A DNA stretch of 16,874 nt from an uncultured Clostridium sp. (GCA_946498265.1 CAMMNR010000026.1:1-16874); one strand, 5' to 3'; counted from the first letter of the stretch, positions 7,058 to 14,204 are shown. Notes: a model not told the origin generated them from the letters alone. Translations and numbers: made by a program.

Positions 7058-7732
7058 CTACTTTATATTTTCTAAAGCTTTTTTTGCTGCATGCATATGT
7101 GCATCTTTTTTACTTCTTCCTTCCCCTTTTGCAAGTACTTTTCCATTACATTTTACCTGTGCTTCAAAAACTTTATTATGGTCTGGACCAATTTCTTTTG
7201 TTATTTCATATTCTATTTTCACATCTCCATGTTCTTGAAGTTTTTCTTGTAATACTGTTTTATAATCTTTGATTCCCACATGTTTTGTTGCATATTCTAT
7301 TTCTTTTTTCAAATTATTTACTATGAACTTACTTGCTTGCTGTATGCCACTATCTAAATATATTGCTGCTATTACTGCTTCTACACTATCTGCTAAGATT
7401 GCCGGTCTCTTGTTTTCCCCTGTATGAAGTTGAGATTTTCCAAGATACAAGAAATCACTAAAATTATGCAATTTTGCTATTTTGTATAAACTTTCTTCAC
7501 ATACGACTGTAGCTCTAACTTTAGTCATTTCTCCTTCTTTTAGATTTGGATAGTTTTTGTATATATACTTACTTGAAACAAATTCCAAAATACTGTCTCC
7601 TAAAAATTCTAATTTTTCATTACTTTCAACTTTATTCTCATATGCATATGATTTGTGTATTAGGGCTTGCTTTAATAAACTTTTGTTTTTAAATTTGTAC
7701 CCTATATTTTGTTCTAATAACTCTAAATCCAT
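7058..7732 (-). CDS. rnc: Ribonuclease III
   Basis: A 224-residue double-strand-specific endoribonuclease that processes rRNA precursors and structured RNAs. The nuclease domain (about 1-150) carries the signature LEFLGDSILEF with metal ligands Glu42 and Asp46, and Asp115/Glu118 in LADSVEAVIAAIYLD. The double-strand RNA-binding domain occupies about 155-224 (DYKTVLQEKLQE to KKDAHMHAAKKAL). The ATG at 7732 has a strong AAAGGAGGTGA upstream. It is the first gene of a minus-strand unit with the radical SAM gene and probably yitT, driven by the promoter at 7774-7801. The length is usual for the family. Confidence 0.97.
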   Translation of the reverse strand: MDLELLEQNIGYKFKNKSLLKQALIHKSYAYENKVESNEKLEFLGDSILEFVSSKYIYKNYPNLKEGEMTKVRATVVCEESLYKIAKLHNFSDFLYLGKSQLHTGENKRPAILADSVEAVIAAIYLDSGIQQASKFIVNNLKKEIEYATKHVGIKDYKTVLQEKLQEHGDVKIEYEITKEIGPDHNKVFEAQVKCNGKVLAKGEGRSKKDAHMHAAKKALENIK

Positions 7733-7773
7733 GTTTTCACCTCCTTTTTCTATTTTATAAATATTACAAATCT

Positions 7774-7801
7774 ATTATATACCATTTTACAAATTTTGCA
7801 A
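7774..7801 (-). promoter_or_regulatory. Sigma-A-type promoter of rnc
   Basis: TTGCAA (-35, 7801-7796), 16 nt, TATAAT (-10, 7779-7774), about 35 nt before the rnc ribosome binding site. Confidence 0.7.
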
Positions 7802-7841
7802 GCAATTGACGAAAAATTTCATATTTTAATAGCATAATTAG

Positions 7842-8044
7842 TTATTTATTAATCAAGTAGTATTTGATAAATTTTTAAGTTTATCTGTCAATATAATTTT
7901 CAAAGAAACTTTAAATAAATTTTACGGCTCCCTTCCAAACACGGATGTTTGAACGCTTTCCATAAAATTTATTAATAGTTTCTAATTCAATTAATTTCCA
8001 TCAAAACTTAAAAATTTATCAAATACTACTTGACTAAAAAATAA
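7842..8044. repeat. 203-bp nested palindrome between divergent promoters
   Basis: Outer arms 7842-7882 and 8004-8044 match at 39 of 41 positions; the inner 30 bp of each arm (7853-7882 with 8004-8033) are perfect. A second pair (7904-7924 with 7963-7983) matches at 19 of 21. At the centre is CAAACA-CGGA-TGTTTG (7936-7951) in a more G+C-rich patch. The layout is that of a MITE or other non-coding palindromic repeat; no open frame is present. It differs in sequence from the element at 4627-5042. It lies between the rnc promoter and the promoter at 8102, touching neither. Confidence 0.7.
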
Positions 8045-8101
8045 ACCAGAATAAAGATATTTAGAAATATTTTCTATATACAATTTTTTTGTCAATTTTT
8101 A

Positions 8102-8130
8102 TGGACATATCTTGTTTAATATTATATAAT
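8102..8130 (+). promoter_or_regulatory. Promoter of the glucosaminidase gene
   Basis: TGGACA (8102-8107), 17 nt, TATAAT (8125-8130); predicted start about 8137, giving a leader of about 33 nt to ATG 8170. A TTTGTCAAT at 8088-8096 resembles a degenerate 0A box but is too weak to claim. Confidence 0.65.
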
Positions 8131-8169
8131 AATGTTGTATAAATTTATATTTTGAAAGTGAGAAATAAT

Positions 8170-9567
8170 ATGTTAAAAGATCAAATACCTTCAAACTATG
8201 AAAATAGAAATTTATCTGAAGTTTTTAAAGAATTGCAAGCTATGCAACTTCCGAATTCTTCTAACAACGTTAAGATAAATCAAAAAACTAAAAAACATAA
8301 TAACAAAATAAAAACACCAAAATTTAAATCTAAGAATCATTCTTTTCATATTAATACTTCTTTTTTACATACTATAACAAAATTAGGAATACCTAATATA
8401 TTACTAATTTTATTAGTTTTTATACTTGGTATAGCTACATTTTCTCCTAAAAATAATATCTTTGCTGAAAGTTATGCTAAAGAAGAAGTTCCAACAGAAG
8501 CTTCAGAATATGAACTTAATAGACACCGTTTAAATGTACAAAATATAATATCTGAAAATTCTGGTATGGATAGAGTAAAAGAACAAGTAGAAGAAGAACG
8601 TGATGTAGAGTTTGAAACTACATATAATAATAATCCATCTCTTCCAAAAGGTGAGGAAATTGTAATTCAAGAAGGGGCTTTGGGTAAAGATAAAGTTAAT
8701 GTTGTAAAAACCTATGAAAATGGAACTTTTGTAGAAGAAATAATTCTAAAAAAAGAAAATATACAAGCACCTGTTCAAAAAATAATTGATTTAGGTACTT
8801 CTGAATTCTTAGCTAAACATAGAGTACATTTAGGTGACACAATGTATCTTCTAAATGATGTAACATTAAAGAGTTCTACAGAATCTAATGCTACTGATGT
8901 TGCTGAAATAAAGAAGAACTTAGATGTAAAATTATTAGAATTACCAAGTGAAGAATGGTGTAAAGTTTCTTTCGATGGTATTGAAGGATATATGCAAACT
9001 AAAAATCTGACATCAGCATATACTACACCAAGTATTGTTGAGAAAAACAGAATTCAAAGAATTTTAATTAAAGTAAATATAGATATGGAACTAAATAAAA
9101 CTAGTGGTTTAACTTTAAATGACTACAAAAAAATATTTACTGGAATTTCTAATGATACTAATAAAATTTTTGAACAAAATTATGATGTATTCTATAACAT
9201 TGAAAAGAAATATAATATTAATGGTATATTCTTAGCTTCTATAGCAATACATGAGAGTGCTTGGGGAACTTCACAAATAGCTAAAGATAAAAATAATTTA
9301 TTTGGATATGGTTCTTATGATGAAACTCCTTATGAATCTTCATTTGAGTTTGAATCATATGAAGAAAGTATTGAAACTGTAGCTAAATCTTTAGTTAAAT
9401 ATTATTTAAATCCATCTGGTACAAAAATATATGATGGAGAAACTGCAAGTGCTTGGTACTACAATGGTCCAACATTACAAGGTGTAAACACTAGATATGC
9501 AAGTGATAAAGATTGGTATAAAAAAGTATATTCTTATATGGAAATGCTTTATAACAGATTAAACTAA
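8170..9567 (+). CDS. Membrane-anchored G5/SH3 glucosaminidase
   Basis: A cell-wall hydrolase predicted to cut the N-acetylglucosaminyl bond of peptidoglycan. I prefer ATG 8170 (465 residues, AGTGAG upstream) over an in-frame TTG at 8152 that lacks a binding site. Residues about 1-70 are a Lys/Asn-rich cytoplasmic segment, 72-91 a membrane helix, and the rest is outside the cell. A G5 domain follows at about 146-208 (VEFETTYNNNPSLPKGEE, QEGALGKDKVNVVKTYENG), then an SH3-like domain at about 216-282 (VHLGDTMYLL to GYMQTKNL). The glucosaminidase domain (LytG/Atl family) is at about 340-465, with catalytic Glu362 in HESAWGTS and the later motifs NLFGYGSYD and ASDKDWYKKVYSYM. It is the first gene of a plus-strand pair; the next gene starts 79 nt on. 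Confidence 0.92.
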   Translation: MLKDQIPSNYENRNLSEVFKELQAMQLPNSSNNVKINQKTKKHNNKIKTPKFKSKNHSFHINTSFLHTITKLGIPNILLILLVFILGIATFSPKNNIFAESYAKEEVPTEASEYELNRHRLNVQNIISENSGMDRVKEQVEEERDVEFETTYNNNPSLPKGEEIVIQEGALGKDKVNVVKTYENGTFVEEIILKKENIQAPVQKIIDLGTSEFLAKHRVHLGDTMYLLNDVTLKSSTESNATDVAEIKKNLDVKLLELPSEEWCKVSFDGIEGYMQTKNLTSAYTTPSIVEKNRIQRILIKVNIDMELNKTSGLTLNDYKKIFTGISNDTNKIFEQNYDVFYNIEKKYNINGIFLASIAIHESAWGTSQIAKDKNNLFGYGSYDETPYESSFEFESYEESIETVAKSLVKYYLNPSGTKIYDGETASAWYYNGPTLQGVNTRYASDKDWYKKVYSYMEMLYNRLN

Positions 9568-9575
9568 AATAAGTA

Positions 9576-9628
9576 TTATTTAATAGAAGACATTTTTTCA
9601 CTAATGAAAATACGCTTCTATTAAATAA
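9576..9628 (+). other. Intergenic hairpin between the two envelope genes
   Basis: A perfect 14-bp inverted repeat (9576-9589 with 9615-9628) around a 25-nt loop that holds a further TTTTC/GAAAA pair. There is no T-run after it on the plus strand, and the AAAGG binding site of the next gene follows within a few bases. It could be an RNA-stability or processing element; a typical intrinsic terminator it is not. Confidence 0.5.
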
Positions 9629-9646
9629 AGAAAGGAAATTTTAATT

Positions 9647-10477
9647 ATGAGAAAAAAAATAAAAATAAAAAATGAAAAAACTATTATTACTATTTTCATA
9701 ATTGCTTTACTAATATTGTCCTTTCTTTATTATCATCTAATATTTTACAAAATCTATGCAAAAAATACTTTTGCAAATGATGCTGTAAATATTGCTGAAC
9801 AAAATGAAAATCCGATTTTCACTGTACAAAGAATTTTATTATATAGTAGTGCAACAGCAATTGATAACACAAAAGAACAATCTTTAGAAAATATTAGTAT
9901 CTCTCAATTTAGTGATATTGCAATCTACATTGATAATACTAGTACTATTTCTGAGCTTACTGATGAAAATACAATCAAAGAGCTTTATATAGACAATATT
10001 AATATTAATTCTGATATTGAAAATGGTGAAAGATTTATAAATTACAAAAACCCTTTAGATTTTGGTGAATATAAAGAATTAAATAAAACTGATAGAATAG
10101 ATTTTAAAATTATAAATACTAATTCACAAAATGAAAATAGTAATTATTCAGAACCTACTTTTTACACAGATTGTTCTAATCCTATATCATTAGGATATAT
10201 GAATAAAGATTTATTAAAAAATTATTCAGTTTCTCCAGATAAGAAAACAGTTTCTTTTAATGGAAAAGTTCTTCAAGAAGCCAATGTTAATTTAGATGAT
10301 TTAAAATGTTCTATTAGTTTTACAATTAATATAGTTAATAATTTAAATCAAAAATTTGTACATACTATGTCAATAGATCTAGATTTAAATGATGATAATG
10401 GTGGAATATATAATGGATATGTATACAAAGGAAAAAACTTAAATGGAATTGAAAATAGCTTTTTTAAGGAAATCTAA
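9647..10477 (+). CDS. Membrane-anchored extracellular protein, unknown
   Basis: A 276-residue protein I do not recognise. A Lys-rich N-terminus (RKKIKIKNEK) precedes a hydrophobic helix at about 13-33. The following residues (YKIYAKNTFAND) contain a possible signal-peptidase site, so it may be either anchored or released. The rest is hydrophilic, Asn/Asp-rich and acidic, with two cysteines (in FYTDCSNP and DLKCSISF) that could pair outside the cell. Motifs such as VQRILLYSSATA and GGIYNGYVYKGKN match nothing I can name. The AAAGG binding site is 11 nt before ATG. It lies downstream of the glucosaminidase on the same strand, so a partner or regulator role at the cell wall is an inference from position only. 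Confidence 0.75.
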   Translation: MRKKIKIKNEKTIITIFIIALLILSFLYYHLIFYKIYAKNTFANDAVNIAEQNENPIFTVQRILLYSSATAIDNTKEQSLENISISQFSDIAIYIDNTSTISELTDENTIKELYIDNININSDIENGERFINYKNPLDFGEYKELNKTDRIDFKIINTNSQNENSNYSEPTFYTDCSNPISLGYMNKDLLKNYSVSPDKKTVSFNGKVLQEANVNLDDLKCSISFTINIVNNLNQKFVHTMSIDLDLNDDNGGIYNGYVYKGKNLNGIENSFFKEI

Positions 10478-10492
10478 TTTATAGATTTCCTT
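10466..10492 (+). terminator. Terminator of the envelope gene pair
   Basis: An 11-bp perfect stem (10466-10476 with 10482-10492, AAGGAAATCTA) overlapping the stop codon of the unknown membrane protein, followed by TATTTATTT on the plus strand. On the minus strand it is followed by A-residues, so it would not stop the convergent parB-like gene well. Confidence 0.65.
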
Positions 10493-10498
10493 ATTTAT

Positions 10499-11035
10499 TT
10501 AAGTTTTTTCATCTCCCTTTTTCTTCATATTTACTTCAAATTCTTCCCATGATTTACTAAATTTATGATTAGCAAACATATCTTTTAATCCTGTTATTTG
10601 CTTTAATCTTATAATTTCATCTAATTCCATTCCTAAATGTTTTGAAATTTCTTTTTCTGTCCATCCACTTTGCGTCAAAGATAGTACTATATGTGACATA
10701 TCTATTATTTGATGTGTTCCTCTTGCTCTATTGTGTCTGATTGTGCTTGCCATACGATTTTCTAAATCTTTATCTATTGTTACTATTGGTATTTGCTTTA
10801 AATTAAAATACTCTTTAGCACATCTATATCTATGGAAACCATCAACAACAATATATTTATCATTTTTTTTATCATAATATGTAACTATTGGTTGTGTGTA
10901 CCCATCTTCTTCAATTGAATGTTTTAATAATTGCATTTCTGGTGGTGCTACTTTATTTGGATTGTAATCATTTGCGACTACTTTTTCTATGTCTACCATC
11001 TTTACTCCTAAAACTGGAAATTGTATTTCACTCAT
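10499..11035 (-). CDS. ParB/IbrB-like protein
   Basis: A 178-residue protein with a ParB/sulfiredoxin-type N-terminal domain (about 14-108). Visible motifs are DYNPNKVAPPEMQLL, the core DGFHRYRCAKE (65-75) and RHNRARGTH (100-108). In ParB proteins this fold binds CTP; in relatives it can be a nuclease-like or kinase-like core. A helix-turn-helix follows at about 118-150 (GWTEKEISKHLGMELDEIIRLKQ). The length and partner match IbrB, the ParB-like partner of IbrA in enterobacterial prophage-linked loci where the pair activates eib genes. A chromosome-segregation role is unlikely: there is no ParA and the C-terminal dimer domain is missing. GAAAGAAGG lies upstream of ATG 11035. It is the last gene of the cassette. 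Confidence 0.82.
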   Translation of the reverse strand: MSEIQFPVLGVKMVDIEKVVANDYNPNKVAPPEMQLLKHSIEEDGYTQPIVTYYDKKNDKYIVVDGFHRYRCAKEYFNLKQIPIVTIDKDLENRMASTIRHNRARGTHQIIDMSHIVLSLTQSGWTEKEISKHLGMELDEIIRLKQITGLKDMFANHKFSKSWEEFEVNMKKKGDEKT

Positions 11036-11083
11036 TTTTATGCCTTCTTTCTCATATCATAGCTAATCTATTATTTTGCTCAG

Positions 11084-11536
11084 CTAATTCATCTTTTTTC
11101 CCTTCTTCTTCTGTGTCATCTTTTTCACTATTTTTTCATCATTTTCTTGATTTTCTTCTTCATCTTCTTTCATTTTAGATGTGTAAATTACAACAAAATT
11201 TTTATAACTTTCTCCCTCTAAAAATTCAAATCCTAATTTTCTATATAATTCTAAATACAAATTTGTTACTATACTACTTGATATTTTTCTTTCACGCATT
11301 ATTTCATTTAATAATTCTTCAAGATATTTTTCTTTTATTGTGTATATATTTTTGATTGCATTTCTTTCTATTGAAACAAATGCAACTGGTCTTTCATCGT
11401 AAATATATATATACCATGTTTTATATGGATCATCATAAATCCTATCATTTGTTTGCTTTTCTACTATTCTTGATCCAAAAAATTTTCCCATATATTTATA
11501 AAAATCTTCATCCTTATTTGTCATCTTTAAAATCAT
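11084..11536 (-). CDS. GNAT-like protein, probably frameshifted at its end
   Basis: A 150-residue frame starting at ATG 11536, 13 nt after the IbrA-like gene. The pattern KTWYIYIYDERPVAFVSIERN, EKYLEELLNEIM and TNLYLELYRKLGFEFLEGES resembles the strands, acetyl-CoA-loop region and 'lyrklGF' end of the GNAT fold, in a short divergent form. Substrate unknown. The C-terminus switches from acidic (KEDEEENQENDE) to basic (KIVKKMTQKKKGKKMN) at an A6 run (11136-11131 on the minus strand). Adding one A restores an acidic tail beginning KNSEKDDTEEEGKKDELAEQ and moves the stop to 11052, only 16 nt before the parB-like start. I infer a one-base deletion, a sequencing error, or slippage. Confidence 0.65.
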   Translation of the reverse strand: MILKMTNKDEDFYKYMGKFFGSRIVEKQTNDRIYDDPYKTWYIYIYDERPVAFVSIERNAIKNIYTIKEKYLEELLNEIMRERKISSSIVTNLYLELYRKLGFEFLEGESYKNFVVIYTSKMKEDEEENQENDEKIVKKMTQKKKGKKMN

Positions 11537-11549
11537 TCTTCTACTCCTT

Positions 11550-12836
11550 CTATGCTTGCGTAGCTATAACTTTTTGTAATGTTGCATCATCTGTTTTTGT
11601 TTTCTTATTTAATAAATTATCCCATTTATGAATTAAAATTTGTAATTCTTTATCATCATTTTTTGTTGGTGCAAAAGATAATCGTTTTAAATAAAAATCA
11701 TTCTTTTCTATTGCTCTTGCTATTCTTCTCCATGAAATTGCTTTTTTTTGATTTTCTAGTTTACACTCTGCTGTATCTGGTATATCCTTTACTTCTACTC
11801 CATATTTATTTTTATACCAAATCATAAATTTCTTTATTTTTCTGTAATAATGCCTCATTAAGTCATAATTATATATTCCTATACTCTCTAACAAAAATAT
11901 CGAATACTCTTGCCAAGTCATAAATTCTGGTTTACATGATTTTATATTTCCTAGTGCTGTTGTTTTACAATAAATATTACCAAAATTAACTCCATTTACT
12001 CTATTTAGTATTTTTCCCCATGTTTCATATTCTAAAGCCCTAAATTGATTTAAACCATTTTTTTGGTCATCACCAAAAGGCTGACACAATCTTTGTTCAT
12101 AAATACTTAAACCATTTTTGTACATTAGCTCATAAATATAATTAAATTTAAAATCCAATTTACTTACTGCTCCCCATATGTCCTCGGTTTTCCAATCATA
12201 TATTGGATAAAAATTATAAACATCTAAATACTTATCATGATATTTTATTTTTGTTGTCCAGTTTAAATTTTTATATGTTACTTTTCTATCTTGAAATGCA
12301 ATTGTTCTAAATCTATTTAGGCTTTCATCAGTTCTAATTCCTACACCACACGCAACTGAAGTTTTATGTTTTTGTTGGTACCAGTCTGCAAATTGTATTA
12401 TAAATTCTTCGAATTCTTCTCCTTTAACGAACCAGTCAAATGGACAATTTGACATATTGATACTATCTTTCGGCATATCTCTTACCCATAACTCTTTGCT
12501 TTCTTCTTCCCAGCATATCCACTTTGGTTGTAAAACAGATACTGCATTTCTTAAAGCAATTGGTAATGCGACATGATAAAAATCTCTTATTTGCGATAAT
12601 TGCTTTAATTCTTCAATATGTTGAATTGTATGTTTATATTGAGCCTCAAAATCAATGTATAAAACATCGAACTTCTTATTTAGCTTTTCTGCAACCATAT
12701 TTGCTAATTGAACCATTACTGAGCTATCTTTTCCTCCACTTACACTGAAATACACATTTTCAAAGTTCTTGAATATAAATTCTAAGCGCTCAAATGCTGC
12801 CTCTAAAACATTTTTCTCTAAAAATATTTTTCCCAT
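11550..12836 (-). CDS. IbrA-like PAPS reductase-family protein (DUF3440)
   Basis: A 428-residue ATP-pyrophosphatase-fold protein. The start is ATG 12836 because AAAAGAGG lies 6 nt upstream; a longer frame to 12887 has no binding site and would cover the promoter. The PP-loop SVSGGKDSS at about 31-39 binds ATP pyrophosphate as in PAPS reductase and the sulfur-transfer enzyme DndC. Further motifs are FDVLYIDFEAQY, VACGVGIRTDESLNRFRTI, YDWKTEDIWGAV and RLCQPFGDDQKNGLNQFRALE, which fit the IbrA/DUF3440 branch. Conserved cysteines (in SNCPFDW, ACGVG, RLCQPF and CKTT) could hold a metal or carry sulfur, but true sulfate-assimilation partners are absent. With the ParB-like gene it forms an IbrA-IbrB pair, with a GNAT-like gene between them. 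The biochemical activity of this family is not established. Confidence 0.85.
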   Translation of the reverse strand: MGKIFLEKNVLEAAFERLEFIFKNFENVYFSVSGGKDSSVMVQLANMVAEKLNKKFDVLYIDFEAQYKHTIQHIEELKQLSQIRDFYHVALPIALRNAVSVLQPKWICWEEESKELWVRDMPKDSINMSNCPFDWFVKGEEFEEFIIQFADWYQQKHKTSVACGVGIRTDESLNRFRTIAFQDRKVTYKNLNWTTKIKYHDKYLDVYNFYPIYDWKTEDIWGAVSKLDFKFNYIYELMYKNGLSIYEQRLCQPFGDDQKNGLNQFRALEYETWGKILNRVNGVNFGNIYCKTTALGNIKSCKPEFMTWQEYSIFLLESIGIYNYDLMRHYYRKIKKFMIWYKNKYGVEVKDIPDTAECKLENQKKAISWRRIARAIEKNDFYLKRLSFAPTKNDDKELQILIHKWDNLLNKKTKTDDATLQKVIATQA

Positions 12837-12858
12837 AATTTTCCTCTTTTCGTGGTGA

Positions 12859-12887
12859 ATTATAACATTTTTGTAATATTTTGGCAA
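12859..12887 (-). promoter_or_regulatory. Promoter of the IbrA-GNAT-ParB cassette
   Basis: TTGCCA (12887-12882), 17 nt, TATAAT (12864-12859); predicted start about 12852, just before the AAAAGAGG binding site. A clear sigma-A match that makes the three genes one transcription unit. Confidence 0.75.
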
Positions 12888-12946
12888 ATTTTGTCGCTAT
12901 CAATTATTTTTGAAAATTCCTCTTTTTTTATTGAATTTCTTCTTCA
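12860..12946 (-). CDS. Possible 28-residue leader ORF before the cassette
   Basis: ATG 12946 preceded by AAAAAGGAAG, reading MKKKFNKKEEFSKIIDSD and ending with TAA inside the -10 hexamer of the cassette promoter. Lys-rich, no recognised family. An imperfect dyad at 12976-12990 (ATCA-N7-TGAT) lies upstream. It could be a small peptide gene, a gene remnant, or chance. Confidence 0.25.
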
Positions 12947-12992
12947 TACTTCCTTTTTCAGGTTAATTTAAAATTATCACTTTAAATGATAT

Positions 12993-13211
12993 TTGTCCTA
13001 TTTTTTGATATCAGAAATATCAATTCTATATAGAGTTGAATATAAAAATTTAGAAAAAATAAAGGAATTAAGAATAATAGAAAATGAAAAAAATGTAGAA
13101 GATTGTGTAAAAGATGGATATGATAAAGTAATGATTCTGTGTATAATAATTATAGGAAATGAAAGCCACAGAAATGTGTGCTACCATATATTTATAGTAA
13201 ACACCACATAG
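12993..13211 (+). pseudogene. Possible gene remnant
   Basis: A 72-codon open frame, formally from TTG 12993, without a ribosome binding site. Its middle (about 13025-13140: RVEYKNLEKIKELRIIENEK, then NVEDCVKDGYDKVM) has protein-like composition and A/G-rich codons, but I recognise no family. The end runs into a terminator hairpin. It looks like a 5'-truncated fragment. Confidence 0.25.
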
Positions 13212-13240
13212 CTTGGCAGAGCATAATGTGGTGCTTTTTT
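13154..13240 (+). ncRNA. Candidate small RNA with two stem-loops
   Basis: A TATAAT at 13142-13147 (poor -35) would start an RNA near 13154. It would contain AGC-CACA-GAAA-TGTG-T-GCT (a 7-bp stem with a GAAA tetraloop and one bulge, about 13164-13182), a short linker, then a strong terminator hairpin. No plus-strand gene follows before the convergent spo0A. No known RNA family is recognised. Confidence 0.3.
13202..13240 (+). terminator. Strong intrinsic terminator
   Basis: Arms CACCACAT (13202-13209) and ATGTGGTG (13226-13233) with an inner GC pair, followed by CTTTTTT. It terminates plus-strand transcription toward spo0A. On the minus strand it is followed by TTTACT and may also serve spo0A, whose stop is about 30 nt away. 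Confidence 0.8.
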
Positions 13241-13270
13241 ATTTGCTCAAAATAATAACCAAAGTTATCC

Positions 13271-14089
13271 CTATGCTGATTTTAATTCTAAACGTAGCTT
13301 ATCTGCAATCATTGCTATAAATTCTGAGTTTGTTGGCTTTCCTTTAGCAGCAGAAATAGTATATCCAAAAATACTTTCAACTGCTTCTTGTTGGCCTCTT
13401 CCCCAAGCTACTTCTATTGCATGGCGAATTGCTCTTTCTACTCTTGATGGTGTTGTATCAAATTTATGTGCAATTTGCGGATATAAACTTTTAGTAATCT
13501 GATTTATTACTTCAATATCATTTACAACCATCATAATTGCTTCTCTTAAATATTGATATCCTTTAATATGGGCTGGTACTCCGACTTCATGAATAATATT
13601 AGTTACTAATGCTTCTAAATTCTCTTCCTTCTTAATTGCATCATTTGGTAATTCTATGTATTTAGATTTTAAATCTTTTGACAAAAAATTTTGTGATTCT
13701 TGATTTGGCTTAAAAAACTTAATTTCTCTAATTCTTTTTATTAATAATTCTATATCAAAAGGTTTTACAACATAATATTCTGCACCTAAATTAACTGCTT
13801 TTTGTGTTATTTTATCTTGTCCAACTGCTGATAACATAATACAAATTGGCTTTTTATCCATTTTTATTATATTTATTTTTTCTAATACTCCTAATCCATC
13901 TAAATGTGGCATTATTACATCTAATAAAGCTATATCTGGCCTAGTATTTGCAATCATATCGACTGCTTCGTTTCCATCCTTCGCTATTGCGATTACTTCC
14001 ATATCATCTTGACTATTAATATATGATGACAATGTTTTACTAAATTCCTGATTATCATCAGCAATTAGTATTGTTATTTTTTCTTTCAT
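13271..14089 (-). CDS. spo0A: Sporulation master response regulator Spo0A
   Basis: A 272-residue transcription factor that, once phosphorylated, switches on sporulation genes by binding 0A boxes (TGTCGAA). The receiver domain (1-125) has the acidic pocket Asp11/Asp12, phospho-acceptor Asp57 in LLDVIMP, and Lys109 in VVKPF. The DNA-binding Spo0A_C domain (about 160-272) is unmistakable: IIHEVGVPAHIKGYQYLREA, TPSRVERAIRHAIEVAWGRG and GKPTNSEFIAMIADKLRLEL. AGGAGGA precedes ATG 14089. In most clostridia spoIVB lies just upstream; here the upstream gene is yigZ, separated by a hairpin and a promoter, so spo0A stands alone. A possible target site is the paired 0A box at 524-540. Confidence 0.98.
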   Translation of the reverse strand: MKEKITILIADDNQEFSKTLSSYINSQDDMEVIAIAKDGNEAVDMIANTRPDIALLDVIMPHLDGLGVLEKINIIKMDKKPICIMLSAVGQDKITQKAVNLGAEYYVVKPFDIELLIKRIREIKFFKPNQESQNFLSKDLKSKYIELPNDAIKKEENLEALVTNIIHEVGVPAHIKGYQYLREAIMMVVNDIEVINQITKSLYPQIAHKFDTTPSRVERAIRHAIEVAWGRGQQEAVESIFGYTISAAKGKPTNSEFIAMIADKLRLELKSA

Positions 14090-14131
14090 ATCTTTCCTCC
14101 TAAAATATTACTGTAAATTTTTTACAATTTG

Positions 14132-14160
14132 ATTATAATATTTTATTCGAGCTTTTGCAA
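14132..14160 (-). promoter_or_regulatory. Promoter of spo0A
   Basis: TTGCAA (14160-14155), 17 nt, TATAAT (14137-14132), about 30 nt before the AGGAGG. It looks like a vegetative sigma-A promoter; I see no exact 0A box close by. Confidence 0.65.
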
Positions 14161-14162
14161 TG

Positions 14163-14187
14163 ATATCTGGAAATTTTTTCCAGATAT
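14163..14187 (-). terminator. Hairpin between yigZ and spo0A
   Basis: An 11-bp perfect stem (ATATCTGGAAA 14163-14173 with 14177-14187) and a 3-nt loop, 18 nt past the yigZ stop. The T-tail on the minus strand is poor (ATTGC), so termination may be partial. Confidence 0.5.
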
Positions 14188-14204
14188 TTTATGAAAGTTA
14201 TATT

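Noticed and set aside
10499..11035. Chromosome or plasmid partition ParB
   Set aside because: No ParA gene or parS-like site is nearby, the protein is too short, and its partner gene points to the IbrB branch.
11579..11827. Plus-strand ORFs antisense to the IbrA-like gene and to other minus-strand genes
   Set aside because: They are mirror frames of AT-rich coding sequence, rich in Phe, Leu and Tyr, without binding sites.
10499..12836. Complete Dnd, Ssp or BREX defence system
   Set aside because: Only the PP-loop fold is shared with DndC; there is no cysteine desulfurase, DndD/E, restriction partner or BREX gene in the window.
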